Assembly: GCA_008360975.2 (NCBI GenBank)
Contig: CM039189.1
Coordinates: 6,700,056 to 6,764,055 of the forward strand
Reading direction: 5' to 3'
Length of the DNA: 64,000 bases
Source: Lichenostomus cassidix
Taxonomy: Eukaryota > Chordata > Aves > Passeriformes > Meliphagidae
The notes beneath the pieces are model-generated. The model saw only the letters and a program-made list of their open reading frames with translations. It did not search any database and was not told where the DNA came from. A program made the translations under genes and the position numbers. Positions 1 to 11,917 of the stretch are shown one piece after another; position 1 is the first letter of the stretch; each line of letters opens with the position of its first letter.

Positions 1-1020
1 AAATACGGGAGACATCTTTGGGGTTTTTTTGTAGTGACAAAGGCTGTACAAAAACTTATCTTTCCTTCAAAAATTACACCTATATTTGTAAAGAAAAGAA
101 AGAAGAGTATTTTTAATCTTCCCTGCAAATTGAGAAAGGTATTCCTTCCGATTTGACAGGCAGAGGCAGTTGCTGTCATTATAAATAAGAGTGCAAATGC
201 AGGATGTCTTGCAGATTATATTTTGATTAAAAAAACCCCAAACCCATGACTGCATAACAAAGGAGATCTTTCTGCTCTTTTGCTGTTGTATGACCTCTAT
301 CTCTCATGATTTCTGGATGCTTCTCTCCTTTGGCTTGAGACCAGGGAGGCAAAATACCCCAAAGAACACATTCAACACTGTGTTTTAGTAACACATTCAA
401 ATATATATCTTTGGCCACCCTCTTCCAGAGAAGTCGTTGCGATAGACATAATGGGTCATAACTCTGCTATTAAATCCAGCCTGGTGATAGGAAGAGTGCA
501 GCCATTCCAGTAATAAAACTGACTGCCTAGTACAATATAGGTTTTCTCCCTCCCCCTCTGCATAAAGCATAATTATTGGAAGAACAATCTCTGGATGCAT
601 TTCAATAAAATACTTTCCCATATTACTGTTTTCTAGGGCAAAATAATTTGTTGTCTGAGCTAAATGCCCGTATGAGAAAAACTGTCTTGTAAAATTTTTG
701 TTATTTACAGTATGAATCTCTCTAAAGTTTTCTGATATGAAGATAATATTCGTGTTCTTAAAATTTTCATTGTTATATCTATTTAAGATACAGTACCTGA
801 AGATTTCTGCTTTTATTATTATTATTAAAATGACTGACTAAAAACTGAAGGAGGAAGATAACCTTTAATTTATACTCCTTCTCAAGAAGAGGTCTTTTTA
901 TAGTTACATTCAGGTCATTTTTTTTTTTTTTTCCTGTGGATCATCTATACTATTAAATGGGGTTTTATTCCAATTCAGGAGACACTTAATCTTTAAACCT
1001 GTACTTACATTAACTTTTGT
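1..1020. other. A+T-rich non-coding DNA
   Basis: No exon, RNA gene or recognisable transposon is visible. A run of 15 T lies at 918-932, and short trinucleotide (ATT) runs occur near 812-828. Open frames are short and have no recognisable domain. Confidence 0.6.
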
Positions 1021-1025
1021 ACATG

Positions 1026-1062
1026 GTTACCCAGGCAACAATGTAATTGCATGAAACAATGG
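1026..1062. promoter_or_regulatory. RFX X-box-like site next to POU/SOX-like motifs
   Basis: GTTACC at 1026-1031, two bases, then GGCAAC at 1034-1039 fits the palindromic RFX X-box consensus GTNRCC-N(0-3)-RGYAAC exactly. Six bases on, AATTGCAT (1045-1052) resembles an octamer half-site. AACAATGG (1055-1062) is a SOX-type site; read on the minus strand the pair is ordered SOX then POU. These are sequence matches only. Occupancy and conservation are unknown, and single motif matches are common by chance, so this is a candidate regulatory cluster. Confidence 0.3.
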
Positions 1063-1710
1063 CATTCTCCTATGTACCATTTATGGCAAGTTTGCATTTG
1101 AAAAAAACTTCTTGTCTTATCATCAAAGCAGAATTTGTAACCTTCTGACAGCTGAAGGAATGTTCAGGGGCCTTGATTCATATTCATTTCCCCTTGTAAT
1201 TTTAATGGGTACCATCACCTTTCATTTTCAGGGTATTTCTTTTTTCCCCCCTACGATACTTAATGTTTTAAATGAAAATTCTGGAGCAAGCAAAAGAGGC
1301 TGTTTGAAAAAACAGCTCCGAGAAAAGGCTGCAGGTACCATTCTTCCAGCTTGTAGCCTGTGAAATTGCCACTGTTTAATTGATCTTCTATAAGCTTATC
1401 TTTCCAGTGAGATGTACCATTATTGTACATTAATCAGTGCCTCCAGACATTATCACTGAGGTAACCAAGAGCTAATCAAGCAAGAATGGAGCTGGCAGAC
1501 GCCAGGATGTCACGGATGCCTTGCTGTGTAGGAAGTCTGTCAGAGTTTCAGCTTCCAGAGGAACCTGTTTTCGCAGAGCTGCAGACTTTGTGTAACCTTG
1601 TCATAGCAATGGAAGAAGGGGCAAAGCATCCTGAATATCAAATAGTTGGGCCATGCAGGGAGCCAGAGCTCCTGGAATCCTCTAGATGGCAAAAAACAAA
1701 GTGACACTCC
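1063..1710. other. Non-coding DNA without recognised elements
   Basis: No repeat family or exon is recognised. Open frames here are short, and one on the minus strand near 1540-1788 encodes a run of tyrosines only because it reads through the adjacent (AAT)n array. Confidence 0.5.
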
Positions 1711-1711
1711 A

Positions 1712-1712
1712 A

Positions 1713-1755
<43 letters not shown>
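1712..1755. repeat. (AAT)n microsatellite
   Basis: About 14 uninterrupted copies of a three-base A/T unit, followed by a short decayed copy (1765-1776) after 'atatcatctt'. It looks like an ordinary simple repeat. Confidence 0.95.
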
Positions 1756-4700
1756 TATCATCTTAATAATAATACTAACCACCACCAAAAATGCTATTTA
1801 AGAATTAACAAAATGTTGACAAGTTGCTTCATTTTTAAATAGTCTTCTAGGGAAGAGAATCAAACCAAGCAGATTTAAGGTGGAAAATATTCAAAACATA
1901 TTAATCAGTCATTACAGAGTGCCACCAGAAATTGCATTCCTGTTTTTTAATTGATTTTATTTTATTTCATACTTGCTCATCTAGAAAAAAAAAGACCCCA
2001 AACAACCACAAGACACTGAATTTTCTTGATCGTAATTCCTTGACAGCTAAATGCCATATTATGAAAATAACAGAACAGAAAAACAATGGGGAGGTGTACC
2101 AGATTCATTTAATCAATTTCACTAAAACTACGCTCATTCTTGCTGAAATATCTGTGTGATGCTTTCTTGTCAGCTGAAAAAATCTGCAATTTGGGATAGA
2201 ATGGAGCTGAAATTGCGTCGGGAAGCAGCTGAATCTTTGTGCCATAGGTTCTGTCATGTGAGACAAGTTCCAACTGATGGCATGTCTGCACTGCTTCTTT
2301 CTTGCTGGCACATCCATGCCTCTGTGGCAGCCTTCAAAAATTTCCTGCTTCCTTCTTGCTGGGGGTAGTAGAGAAGCCACTCCAGAGCTGGCATCAGCAC
2401 TGGTGCAGGGCTGACATTAAATTTGTGGGATTTACCCCAAAGATGTCCAAGGACTTGGGACTTACAAGTGCACCTTCATTGCACCCCTTCCTGGGTTCAC
2501 TAGAAATCAGACAAGAGAGGGAGAAGAAGGCTTTTCCCTTAAATAGAGGGTAAAAACCAGAGCCTGTGGTTGGCTACCCAGGACTCCAAGCTTGGTGTTT
2601 CTGATCTCCTTTTCTGTAACCTGAGGCAGCAGCCAGGTTTTCTCCCCACACGTTTGTAACTCACTGATTCTCATGACACTTCCAGTGGCATTGGAGGAAG
2701 AGAAATACTTTTGGCAGACAGAGCAAACAAAGTCACTGACATGCAGTTTGGCTTCTGAGGCTTTTCTCCTTCAGATTTTGAAAAGTCACTATATTTTGCA
2801 TGCTCTATTTTCTTCCCCATTCCCAAGAAAGTGTAAATTTAAGAAACACAGTGTGAAAGCATTAATAAGCAGATTTTACATGGTTTTCACTTTATAATTC
2901 CACTGACTTTTGTTGATGTATTCCAAATATAAACAGGTAACAGATCAAAATTTGCCCATTGAATACATATACAGTGAATGTAAAATACTGAACCAAATTG
3001 CCTGCTGGCATACATCCATTGACAAAAAGGAGTTTTGCCAGAAGGTAGTTTGGCTCATTATAGCTAGTAATTTGAGTATTAATAAGTGGAAAAATATTAC
3101 TAATCGTTGTTAAGCTTTATTGATGACATTCTCAAAACTCTATTACTTCCCTAAAGTGAACCTGTCAGTGCTGCCTTCCACCTCTCTTGGATTTCAGTGA
3201 GGGTTGTATATTCTTGATGGTTTGCAAGGCCAAGGTCATTAATGAAGATGTTTTCCGTTGGGTGGGAGGGATGGATTGGTTTTGTTTAATTAAAAAACCC
3301 CATGAAATAGAAATACTGCAGAGGGATAAATGTTTCCCTTTCTGAATATAAACATCTTGGCATCACCTCACTGTTTATTTTCAAAAACTGCCTAAGTTTT
3401 CCTTCCATATTTATCTAACAGCAGGGGATCATTATCCTGTGACAAAGTTCTATTCCACTGACATTATCTCTTAATTAGAATTCATCCTTTTCTAGTTCTA
3501 CGTAGTCAGCCTGTAGTTCCCACAAGTCCCATAAAGCAATGTACATTTTTGGAGGCAGAGGGAAGAGGGAAGGTCTCACAGACCATTAAGAGCTGTTTAA
3601 TAAGCAGCCTGGTGTGGAGAAGGCTGCTTTTATTCTACATGGGCATAACAGTGCAGAATTGCTGATGAGTTCCTGTCTGTGCCCGCCAAGTGGCTTGGAG
3701 TGATGTGCCAGGCCAGGAAGGAGGGCACTGCTACAGTGGGGAAAATAAATTGCTTGTCTTGCTTAGGAGACAAGGAGAGGAATTGGCTCAGGGCTGCAAT
3801 CATGCTCCTCGTGGAAGGCTGTGGTGCTGATAGAGGTAAAGAGCAATGTTGTGAGGTGCTCTGCAGTGCACTGGGAATGTGCTCTGGGATCACAGTCAGG
3901 AATGACAGCATTCCTATTGCCAGGGAAGGTCACACTGCTGTCCCATGACTCCTTTTAGAGAGATGAAGGCACACACAGCTCCTAAGGCATCATTCCCTTC
4001 TCTCAGGAAGCGTGAGCAGCATTATTCTGTGAGTCCCTTCACAAGAGCAGATAAGCAACCTGACACCAGGACTGTGTGTTTGGGTGTGTAAAACAAAAAA
4101 AAAATACAATGAAAATAATAATGTAGAGATGTTAAGGCCCTTGCTCCTGCATCGTGACTTTTGGTAATCTATTGCAGTTGCACAGAGCATCACTAGAAAC
4201 ATTTTCATGTTTGAGCAGAAAGCACTGAGTGAGAATACTAAAGCAGAAATCGCAAATAGAAACTCACAGCTCTATTTCCATGCCCTCTGTTTCGGTGGGT
4301 AGAGATGTGAGTAGTCCTTCCCACTGGTGTTTGGCCACACTGCATCTTCTGAACTAATTAGCATCTCATATCCTGGGTGTGCCTGTATGAGTGAGAGCTG
4401 CAAAGCTTGGCAAAGGTGATGGAACACTCAGCAGCTGCTACACAGCATCTTTACATAGTGTATTGCAACAAAAATCACAGCAAGCAGACATAAATCTACG
4501 AAAAACAATAGTTATCCACAGGGTGGCAAGAATAGTGCTGCTGCTGGGGTAGTACTATGAAAAAAATCCACTGTGAAACTCTTAGATGCCAGGTGTAACA
4601 GAGATCAAAAATACAGAAACATTCCCCTAAGATCAGCTCCTTGAATGCTTATAAAGAAAAGCTAGAGTTGTAATTGCCTAACAAGTTTCCCATAATATTA

Positions 4701-5723
4701 AAGCATATGCTTCAGCATTAAATTATTTCATTTTAGAGATTGTGAGGAGACCAAAGGGACTAACCTTACAGCTGTGTGCAGCAAGGCTGTGGGGCTTTTT
4801 CACATTTTCTTCCAAAATACAAGCTATTAGACATTGTTAAGGAAAGAACAATGGGGAAGATTGGTCCATGAGATTCATTAATTGTGGCAATTCCTAAGCT
4901 GGCATGATTTTTTGAAATGGTTTCCTGATAATGTTTTGCTATGAAGTAGCTCAGGAGGATAAAAGAAATTTCCCTTAAGAGTCCCTAGTCTGTAAATTAG
5001 CCCATGTACAATTTCACTTAATGTTTTAAAGTGATTTTCCCAGTTCTGCTTTTCACATTATTGTCGTCTTCACTTAGACCCTGTAAACCTGCTCAGATGT
5101 TCAAACTCTCTCCCCTGTCCAGAGATGCAAAAAAGAAAAACCACAAAAGATACAAAAGCAAACTCTCCTCAAGTTTGTTACCTCCAGGATGTGGTATCTA
5201 ATTGAAAAGTTTGCTAAATTTATTTAATGATGTGGTGCTATTGAGAGCTGTTATAACTTCATTGTATTGAATTTTGCAATCTAATACTCCATTGTCAAAT
5301 ATTTCCTTTATCCTCATTAAGGCTGTGATTCATGATAATATGACATCATCTAGACAAGTTCCTGAAGCAGTGTTTTATTATTATTTGTTAATTTATGAAG
5401 CATAGTTTCACTGCATCATCATACTTTATAACAATAAGGAAGGATGGAATATTAAACAACAAAATGCATCAGACACTTAGGGATAAGTCAGTTTATAGGA
5501 GACAGCATGTGTGAGGAGACAAAGGAGATGGATTACATGCCGTTCAGGAACATCTGACAGCTTTCCTAAATGGAGTCTCTCCTTTTACATGGGTTCACAT
5601 TCCTTTCAGCTCTTTGTCAGTGTGTTGCTAGGTGTTTAATGTGAGGGTTTGCATGTCTTGCAGAATCCTTTGATTCTGCGAACTTCAAGCAATCTTCGGC
5701 CATCCTGGGTCTCTTTTGTGGCT
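1756..5723. other. A+T-rich non-coding DNA
   Basis: About 4 kb without a recognisable gene or well-preserved transposon. It has small homopolymer runs (for example A9-10 near 4095) and a purine-rich patch at 3549-3573. The segment around 5210-5400 is rich in TAAT/ATTA cores and a TGACATCA-type site, which could be regulatory, but nothing decides this. Short open frames on both strands near 3630-3950 overlap each other and show no domain. Confidence 0.5.
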
Positions 5724-5882
5724 AATAGAATTGTAGAATAATAAAATGGTTTGGGTAGGAAAAGCCCTGAAAGCTCAGCTAGTCCCAACCCCCTGCCATG
5801 GGCAGGGGTGGGTTGGGATCCCAACCCAAGTGGATCAGGTTTCTCAGGGTCTGATCCAACCTGGCCTCAAAGCCTGAACCTG
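5724..5882 (-). mobile_element. CR1 LINE 3'-end fragment
   Basis: The plus strand starts with degenerate 8-mers (agaattgt-agaataat), then 'aaaatggtttggg', 'cccaaccccctgccatgggcaggg' in two pieces, and 'gatccaacctggcct'. This is the reverse complement of the avian CR1 3' end, so the element lies on the minus strand. Only about 160 bp remains, which is the usual severe 5' truncation of CR1. A 20-bp perfect palindrome (5809-5828) lies in the middle where typical copies read 'acacc...'. The family name is certain from the block order; the subfamily cannot be told. Confidence 0.85.
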
Positions 5883-7859
5883 CCCTGTGCTCCCCAGAGG
5901 ATCTCTGCTGGACCATCAAACTAACCCAGCTGTGGATGTGACCAGGGCACTGGTATTTGCAGGGACACAGGAGAGCAGGGTGAAAGTGCTGGGTGGGGAG
6001 AGAGGTGAACAGTGAGGTTTGTGGCAGAGAGCAAAGTTTGCTCCTCCTCTGCTGTGATGGATACTCCCGGGAAAGGCAAAGCCCTCCAAGTTCCTGATGG
6101 AGAAACCCTTGGGGAGCCTAAAGCTCTTCTGCCAATTCTTTATTTCCATTGCTTTGTGGCTGAGGAAGCAATTTGGAGTGAAAATTATTTAGCTGAAGTT
6201 TGGTGTCTTTTCTGTGATTCCTGAAGAAAGGGATGAATTTGCTGACTGTAAATTGAGAGGAAGTCACTTGCCCTCCTCTGCATGTCTCTCTCTCTATTTT
6301 CTCAAAGAATTTAAATCAAGATATATTTTTGAAGAAACATAATTACAGAACAATATGCAACTTGGTCAATTTTTTAAAAATAAAAACAAAAATAAAAATC
6401 TTATGAATAGAAGGAAACAGCTGATTTGAACCAAAACACCTCAGTATCAAAGGAATCTTCATATAAAATTCACAAATTGAAAATATTTTTTAAAATAATA
6501 TATAAAATAGTATAGCACAAAACCGGTTCTCACATATAGAAACCTAATGGATCTTCCAAGAAAAGAGCTGTACTAGCTTTGATCTTGTATGATGCATTTT
6601 GCTTTTATTTAAGGGAGGGAAATCTAAGTTTCTCAGCAAGTATCGAGGTCTGTGACTGTGTATTCATCACACAATGCCAAACAGTAAAGTGCTTACAAAA
6701 AGTACTGCCCTGAACATAGTGATATTTGTCTCCTTTCAAACACTGGCTGCTCCTAAATTCTTCCAATTCCATTTGTTATGAAAGAGAAGTATTAAAAGCC
6801 CAGATTTTTTTTTTTTCCTGTTTTCAAGTTCCCCATTAATGGTCATTATTTTCTTGCTTTTGTCCTTTTTTTCCCCCCTTGCAATTTTGCTGTGAGTGAT
6901 TCTCTCTGTCATCTTGCCGTAAATTGATTAATACTGCCCACTGATGCAGTGCACCACATGGCTAATATATCAGTTAAATGGAAACAGCAAACACCACCTG
7001 CTCCTTCAGGCAAATGGCACTTTGGAAAATGGAATGTGTAATCAATAGAATTAAACCTTAAGCAAAGCACTGCAAACAAATCCAGGGGCAAGGTCTTCGT
7101 AACTCTGTGGTATGAAAGGTTTTTCCTTTTTTTTTTTTTTTTTCTTCTTTTCCAATTATCTGTTTGGCTTCCTTTCAGTTTATCAATTATTCTCCATGTG
7201 ATATACAGTATTATCCCTATAACTGTTGTCATACAATTTGATACTGCTTGGATCAAAGGTGATTTTTCTTAGAAGTTTTAGATGGGTCTGCTTAGCTTTG
7301 TATGCTGGAGATACACAGGACCTATTCTTGTCAATGGCAGTGATAGGTAATAGGATAAATCCTTCCCATTGATGGTGAGATAAATGCTGCTTGAATTAAA
7401 CTTTCAAATCTGCTTAGCATTAAGGCATTTTCCTCATTTGTGAGCACTTGAAGGATTTGAAGAGCAGCTACAAAAGACACACAGACGCTTTCAGCTGATG
7501 TTAGGATGATCTTCCCCTAATAAATATTTTTTAGAAACAGCAGCACTGCTCAACTTTACTTCCCCAATGGAAGAGTGAAATTTTAAGATGGGCTTTTACA
7601 GGGAAGGACAATAAACACAGAGGACAAAACAAGAACTTGTGCAATTTGCACACAAGGAGAGAAAAGGATAATCCATGCCTGAGATCATTTGAAAGTAGCA
7701 TTCAGCTCCTCTGGGATGGCAACCCATCACTTGGGAGACTTTAGGCTACCTAACAGCGTCTAATAACTGTTTTAGTTCACCAAAGAAATAAGGAAAATGA
7801 GCTCTGCCCTCACAGGTAGCCTCCCACAGATCAGAGGAGGCTCCCAGCACATCTCCCAC
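5883..7859. other. A+T-rich non-coding DNA with poly-T tract
   Basis: No gene or transposon is recognised. Contains A/T-rich low-complexity DNA near 6365-6400 and 6480-6510, and a T run of about 17 at 7127-7143 flanked by other pyrimidines. A weak MIR-like string lies near 6262-6290, too short to call. Confidence 0.5.
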
Positions 7860-8300
7860 ATCCAAGCAGCGCCAATGGCTGCAGACACCTCATAAATCCG
7901 CAGATGAAAGCTCCCGCAAAGCTCCTCTCATCCCACACCCCACACCTGTAAATTACCACCCTCGACAGCTCCCTGTTTGTTTAGAGATGCATTTTGCCTC
8001 AGCTAAAGCCTGTCAGAAACCCGAATCAGGCCAATCATTAGCGCCTGACAAACAAGTAGCCAGCTCCAGTCGCACGAAAATAGCCCAGGTCTACCTCGCT
8101 GCTGCTGCTTCTAACAACTCTCAGCAGCCTCCATTCTCTGTTTGCGGTGCAGCAGTAATTACGTTCTCGCTGGCAGCGCTCGGCGCTCGGTTGCCAGGGC
8201 CCAAGCACCATGTAGCAAGTGTTTTGGTAATGAATAAAGACGGCAATCAGCAGCAACCTGAGAGCGCGCTGAATGAGACAATCTGGCGGGCGCTGAGGGG
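7860..8300. promoter_or_regulatory. CpG-dense candidate conserved element
   Basis: This is the most CpG-dense stretch of the window. About fifteen CpGs fall between 8041 and 8292, including a cluster at 8162-8188 and further ones at 8264, 8266, 8287 and 8291, while flanking DNA has almost none. It also holds homeodomain-type TAATTA (8156-8161) and GC-rich palindromic pieces. A 117-residue open frame (7987-8340, plus strand) crosses it but has no domain, so coding is unlikely though a first exon of an unknown transcript cannot be excluded. Best guess: an enhancer or weak promoter kept free of CpG decay. Confidence 0.35.
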
Positions 8301-8378
8301 GTCCTGCTGGCTTGCTCAGATGGGCAGCAGGCAGGGATGAGATAATTGATAGGAAAGGGTAATGAAAGGAAAGGAAGT

Positions 8379-8396
8379 GGGGAAGGGGAGGGGGGG
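8379..8396 (+). other. G-quadruplex candidate
   Basis: GGGG, aa, GGGG, a, then a run of seven G (8390-8396) satisfies the four-run G3+/loop 1-7 rule if the last run is split by one loop base. It sits just downstream of the CpG-dense segment, within a purine-rich stretch (8351-8400). Structure is predicted from pattern only. Confidence 0.5.
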
Positions 8397-8400
8397 AGAG

Positions 8401-9237
8401 GACTGATTTAGAAAATAGACAAAGACTTTGACCTTAAAGCTAATAGGCTACTTAGGATATTATTTTATAAAGACCGGGATAAAATGAGCTGGCAGCTGAA
8501 TGTCAGCATAAAATAATCCTTTGTGTGTGTGTGCACATGCACTTGTGGTGGGCTGGGGAGGCAGGAAATCCCCATGTGCAGATCTCAGATGATTTCTAGG
8601 AAATAATAGAAGAGACAGGAATGGTGATCCATAGGATCCATAGGATTGCAATGTCCTCTTACCTACACAGCCCTGCTGGAACATTTTGAAGTCAGGGAGA
8701 AATTCAAGGCGAGGGAGAAATGTGACCTAGAGAAATGGTTGTAAATATGGAAGGGTTTCATATTTCAGAAAATCGAGTCCTTATTTGAGACATATTGCAT
8801 GCAATGAAAGTTTCACAGATTTTTAAAGACCTTGAACTATCTTTGAAAAACAGAAGGAATAACTGTCTTGCCATCATGAAAATTATGAAAACTTTATTAA
8901 AAAATCAGGACATTTTCAACTGTATGACCTAGAAAATGAGAGATTTTAGGAGTAAAAAATGAAGTTCTATATTCCTGACTTTGTAAATAAATATTTTTCT
9001 TAGGCTGAACTCTTGAAATATAATTATTCATTTAGCCTTCACAAACACAGAAAAAAATAATACCCAGAAAAAAATCCATAGTCACAGAAATCAAACTCCT
9101 CCTAAGACACAAGAGACAGATTTGTTTTTTTTGAGAGCTCTTTCTCTGTAATTTTGCATCCCTCTGACACCAGGCATGCTTCCTCCCAGTCTTGTGGCCA
9201 TAGGAAAAAATCACGTTTTTGCTTCGTTGTTTCACTG
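8401..9237. other. A+T-rich non-coding DNA
   Basis: No gene or known transposon is seen. Contains a short (TG)n run at 8522-8533 and a small direct duplication of 'gatccatag' near 8626-8645. Confidence 0.5.
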
Positions 9238-9238
9238 A

Positions 9239-9403
9239 AGATAGGGATAGATAGATGATAGATAGATATGATAGACAGATAGATAGATAGATAGATAGAT
9301 AGATGATAGATAGATGATGGATAGATAGATAGATAGATGATAGATAGAGAGATAGATAGATAGATAGATAGAGTAGATAGATAGATAGATAGATAGACAG
9401 ATA
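9239..9403. repeat. (GATA)n interrupted microsatellite
   Basis: About 165 bp of GATA units with interruptions (gatGATA, gaCAGATA, GAtgGATA, gagaGATA), ending in 'gacagata'. In the TATC direction the codons cycle TAT-CTA-TCT-ATC, which has no stop and explains the Tyr-Leu-Ser-Ile open frame on the minus strand; the GATA direction has TAG in every frame. The interruptions suggest an older, less mutable array than the GGAA one at 61.6 kb. Confidence 0.97.
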
Positions 9404-11561
9404 TTTTAAGAATGGGCACAGAGTTCAAGGAAGGCAAGGTAAAAAGATGGTAGTCTGAAGCAAATGGAAATATTTTATACTTGGTTATAGGGCTTTGTTT
9501 TCATCCTCTTCCATACTTAAGGCATATATTTTTGCTTAATATGGACAAGCCTGTCAGAGCCAGGCCCTTGAAGATTTCCTCTTCAGCAATCTACCTGTTT
9601 CCTTGTTTTGGTTTTTTGTTGTTTAGACACATTATGGGTTTGAACACAGGTCATCTTTCCTATATATCCAGGAAAGATTTCAGGAAGGTTTTTGATAGTT
9701 TACTGACTCTGTCAAATAATGTAGGAGTGTGGGATTTGCTGTGTCACCTGGACTGGAACCTTTTCGGGTCTGATAATTCAGATCACCTTGATCTGAGGTA
9801 GTGCTTTGATAGGAAACCTCAGTCTAGGACATGGATTTTGAAGGGCATATTCCTGGTGATTCAGTAACTAATGCTCCTCTTCTGAACTTACTCTTAAAAT
9901 GTTGTCACAAAGTGCACAGCTGTGCTGGATGTCCTTGGCTTTGGGCAGAAGGAAGCAGCACTTCAGGATGTTTCCTATTGAAAATGTACTATGCCAGCGA
10001 GAACTTAGCCCCAAATGCAGCTTTTCCCTGCCCAAATTTCAAACAGAAATGGTATTCTGCACTTTCTGGGATTCTGAAAAATTTCATGCTGTGCTACTGT
10101 GTAGAGTTCATCAGTGCACTGCTTTCTCAGAAATATGGGAATGTGTTAGTGATAAAAGAAATTATGCCATGTAGAGCTTTACAAAGTGCTTTGGGATCCT
10201 TTTGATAAAAGATATTATATCAGACATTATGATAGGTAGTACTTATTAATTCCTGTCATATTGTGACTTTCTCAATCACTTTTATTCTGCTTGGAGCAGT
10301 CTCAGGAAACTGTGTTTTACCCCATTTACCATAATTGTGATGTGACCCATTTTGCACCATTCCTCTTCCCAAGACCTTTGGAAATATATTATAGATGCTC
10401 TCCGTGACCTTTCCTAAAAGCTTTTTAATTGAAATGTTGTCATGCAGCTTCCATATTTAAGGTAATTTCATATTTTGATGGCCTTCAAACACAAGCTGGA
10501 AGAATATTGCAAAGAGGGAGGAGAGTAATGGAGTTGGTTTTTCTGTGGGCTCCATCTGGGGCTTTGCTGGACCTGCCAGAATGCTGTATGGTCTAAAACA
10601 CATGCCACATTCACCTCCAGCTTTTTGTTTCACCAAATAAATACCAAGACTGCAAAGACTTCCTGCAAACCCAAATTCTATACAGAGAGAAGATGAGTTG
10701 TTGCAATACAGAATCACAAAGTGTGTTTGCTTTTCCTGCTCCATCCTGCTTGAATGGAGGGCTACTCATGCTCTCTGGAGTGCAGGAGAGGTTGTGACAG
10801 GACTTCTGTGTTATTATTTTTTATCAACTTGGTTGGCATTTGTGCAGTGCTTAGCATAATGTAGTCCTGTTTTCTTGTTAGAACATTATGGCAATGTAAA
10901 TTACCATTGTTAAAAACTGTAATATTTGTGGCTTGGAAAAATGACTTCTATGACTTGATTAAAATTGTTGTCCAGATGTTTATATCTGGTTGACTGAATG
11001 CCTGTGTGGAGGCTTTTGATCTCTACAAACACTTATGTGACAATCTCATCATCTGTAAGGGAAGTTCAAATGTAATTTCTTAGGAATGTGGATCCAAAAA
11101 TATCGGCCAGGGCTCTGGATTGGTTAAGTCATATTTAAACAAGAGGAGAGAAAGCTACATATTTAGCAGTGGCTTCATTTCAAAATAAACATTTCAGCCT
11201 ATTTCCCTTTGTACATAACACAGAGGACTTTAAAAATCAGCACAATAAGTAGGCAAAAGAGAACTTCCCCCCTTTTCTGTGGGTAGGGATTTGTTAGATA
11301 GTAAATTATTCTATTGTTCCATCACAAAAAAGTCAGACCATCACAAAATTCAGAAAAGAATGTTACTTATTATAGTAGGGCAAAATGTTGTATTACAGTC
11401 CAGAGCTGAATTTATTCATACTACAGCTTTTGTTGTACTGGGGTTTCCAGCAGTTTCATCTCATGACCTTCCACAGGTGAAGAACCACAGAATATGCAGA
11501 AAAGATCAGTCACTGCAGATAAAAAATTCTGCAGTGTTGCTCGGACAAAAGAATTATTCAT
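9404..11561. other. Non-coding DNA without recognised elements
   Basis: Two overlapping plus-strand open frames (9831-10205 and 9899-10174) are the longest here, but neither shows a domain and they use different frames of the same DNA. A small hairpin (7-bp arms, CAGATCA/TGATCTG) lies near 9778-9794. A weak MIR-like string (catcatctgtaa) occurs near 11048 but its flanks do not agree with MIR. Confidence 0.5.
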
Positions 11562-11688
11562 TGGGCCAGATTCTCTGTTGTGTGGTTTTCCTTAGCTGCA
11601 TTGAGTTCATTGACTGATTTTTATTGACCTTATTTCTTTGACTTCATTGTGGGCATTCTGATTTGCATCAGCTCAGGATCTGGCTCCA
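11562..11688. mobile_element. Ancient palindromic (MITE-like) repeat
   Basis: The left end reads 'gggccagattctctg' and the right end 'cagctcaggatctggctcc', which are degraded inverted copies of each other. The centre keeps 'cattgagttcattgac'. This layout (GGCCAGATTCT... cattgacttcaatg ...AGGATCTGGCCC) is one I recognise from turtle, crocodilian and bird genomes. I do not give a family name because I cannot confirm it. Strand is not meaningful for a palindrome. Confidence 0.55.
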
Positions 11689-11810
11689 GGTATTTAATTT
11701 GCACAATAAATTTCAGAAAGTCTTTTGAAATGGAATCTGCAGTTAATGAGAGCTGATGCTTAACGTTGGATTCTTTCCCAAATAGCCTGTTATGTGGCAC
11801 TAAACATTAT

Positions 11811-11892
11811 GGGCCAAGTACTGATTTCACAGTTTTACGCCAAATTCCCATTGACCCCAACAGGAGTTTCATGTGAGAAATGAAAGCAGGAT
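11811..11892. mobile_element. Ancient palindromic-family repeat, partial
   Basis: Begins 'gggccaagtactgatttcac' and contains 'ccaaattcccattgacccc', with 'gcaggat' near the end. It resembles the amniote repeat class with 'cccattgacttcaatggga' cores. The right arm is decayed. It lies 120 bp from another member (11562-11688). Confidence 0.45.
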
Positions 11893-11917
11893 ATATCCCA
11901 TTATTTCCTGAGAAGGT

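Noticed and set aside
7987..8340. 117-residue plus-strand open frame in the CpG-dense segment
   Set aside because: The length is explained by GC-richer composition. The protein shows no domain, so the segment is treated as regulatory rather than coding.
9102..9437. Minus-strand frame rich in Tyr-Leu-Ser-Ile
   Set aside because: It is the translation of the TATC strand of the GATA array.
11040..11080. MIR-like 'catcatctgtaa' string
   Set aside because: Only about 12 bases agree; the upstream 'gtgaccttgggcaagtcactt' part is absent.
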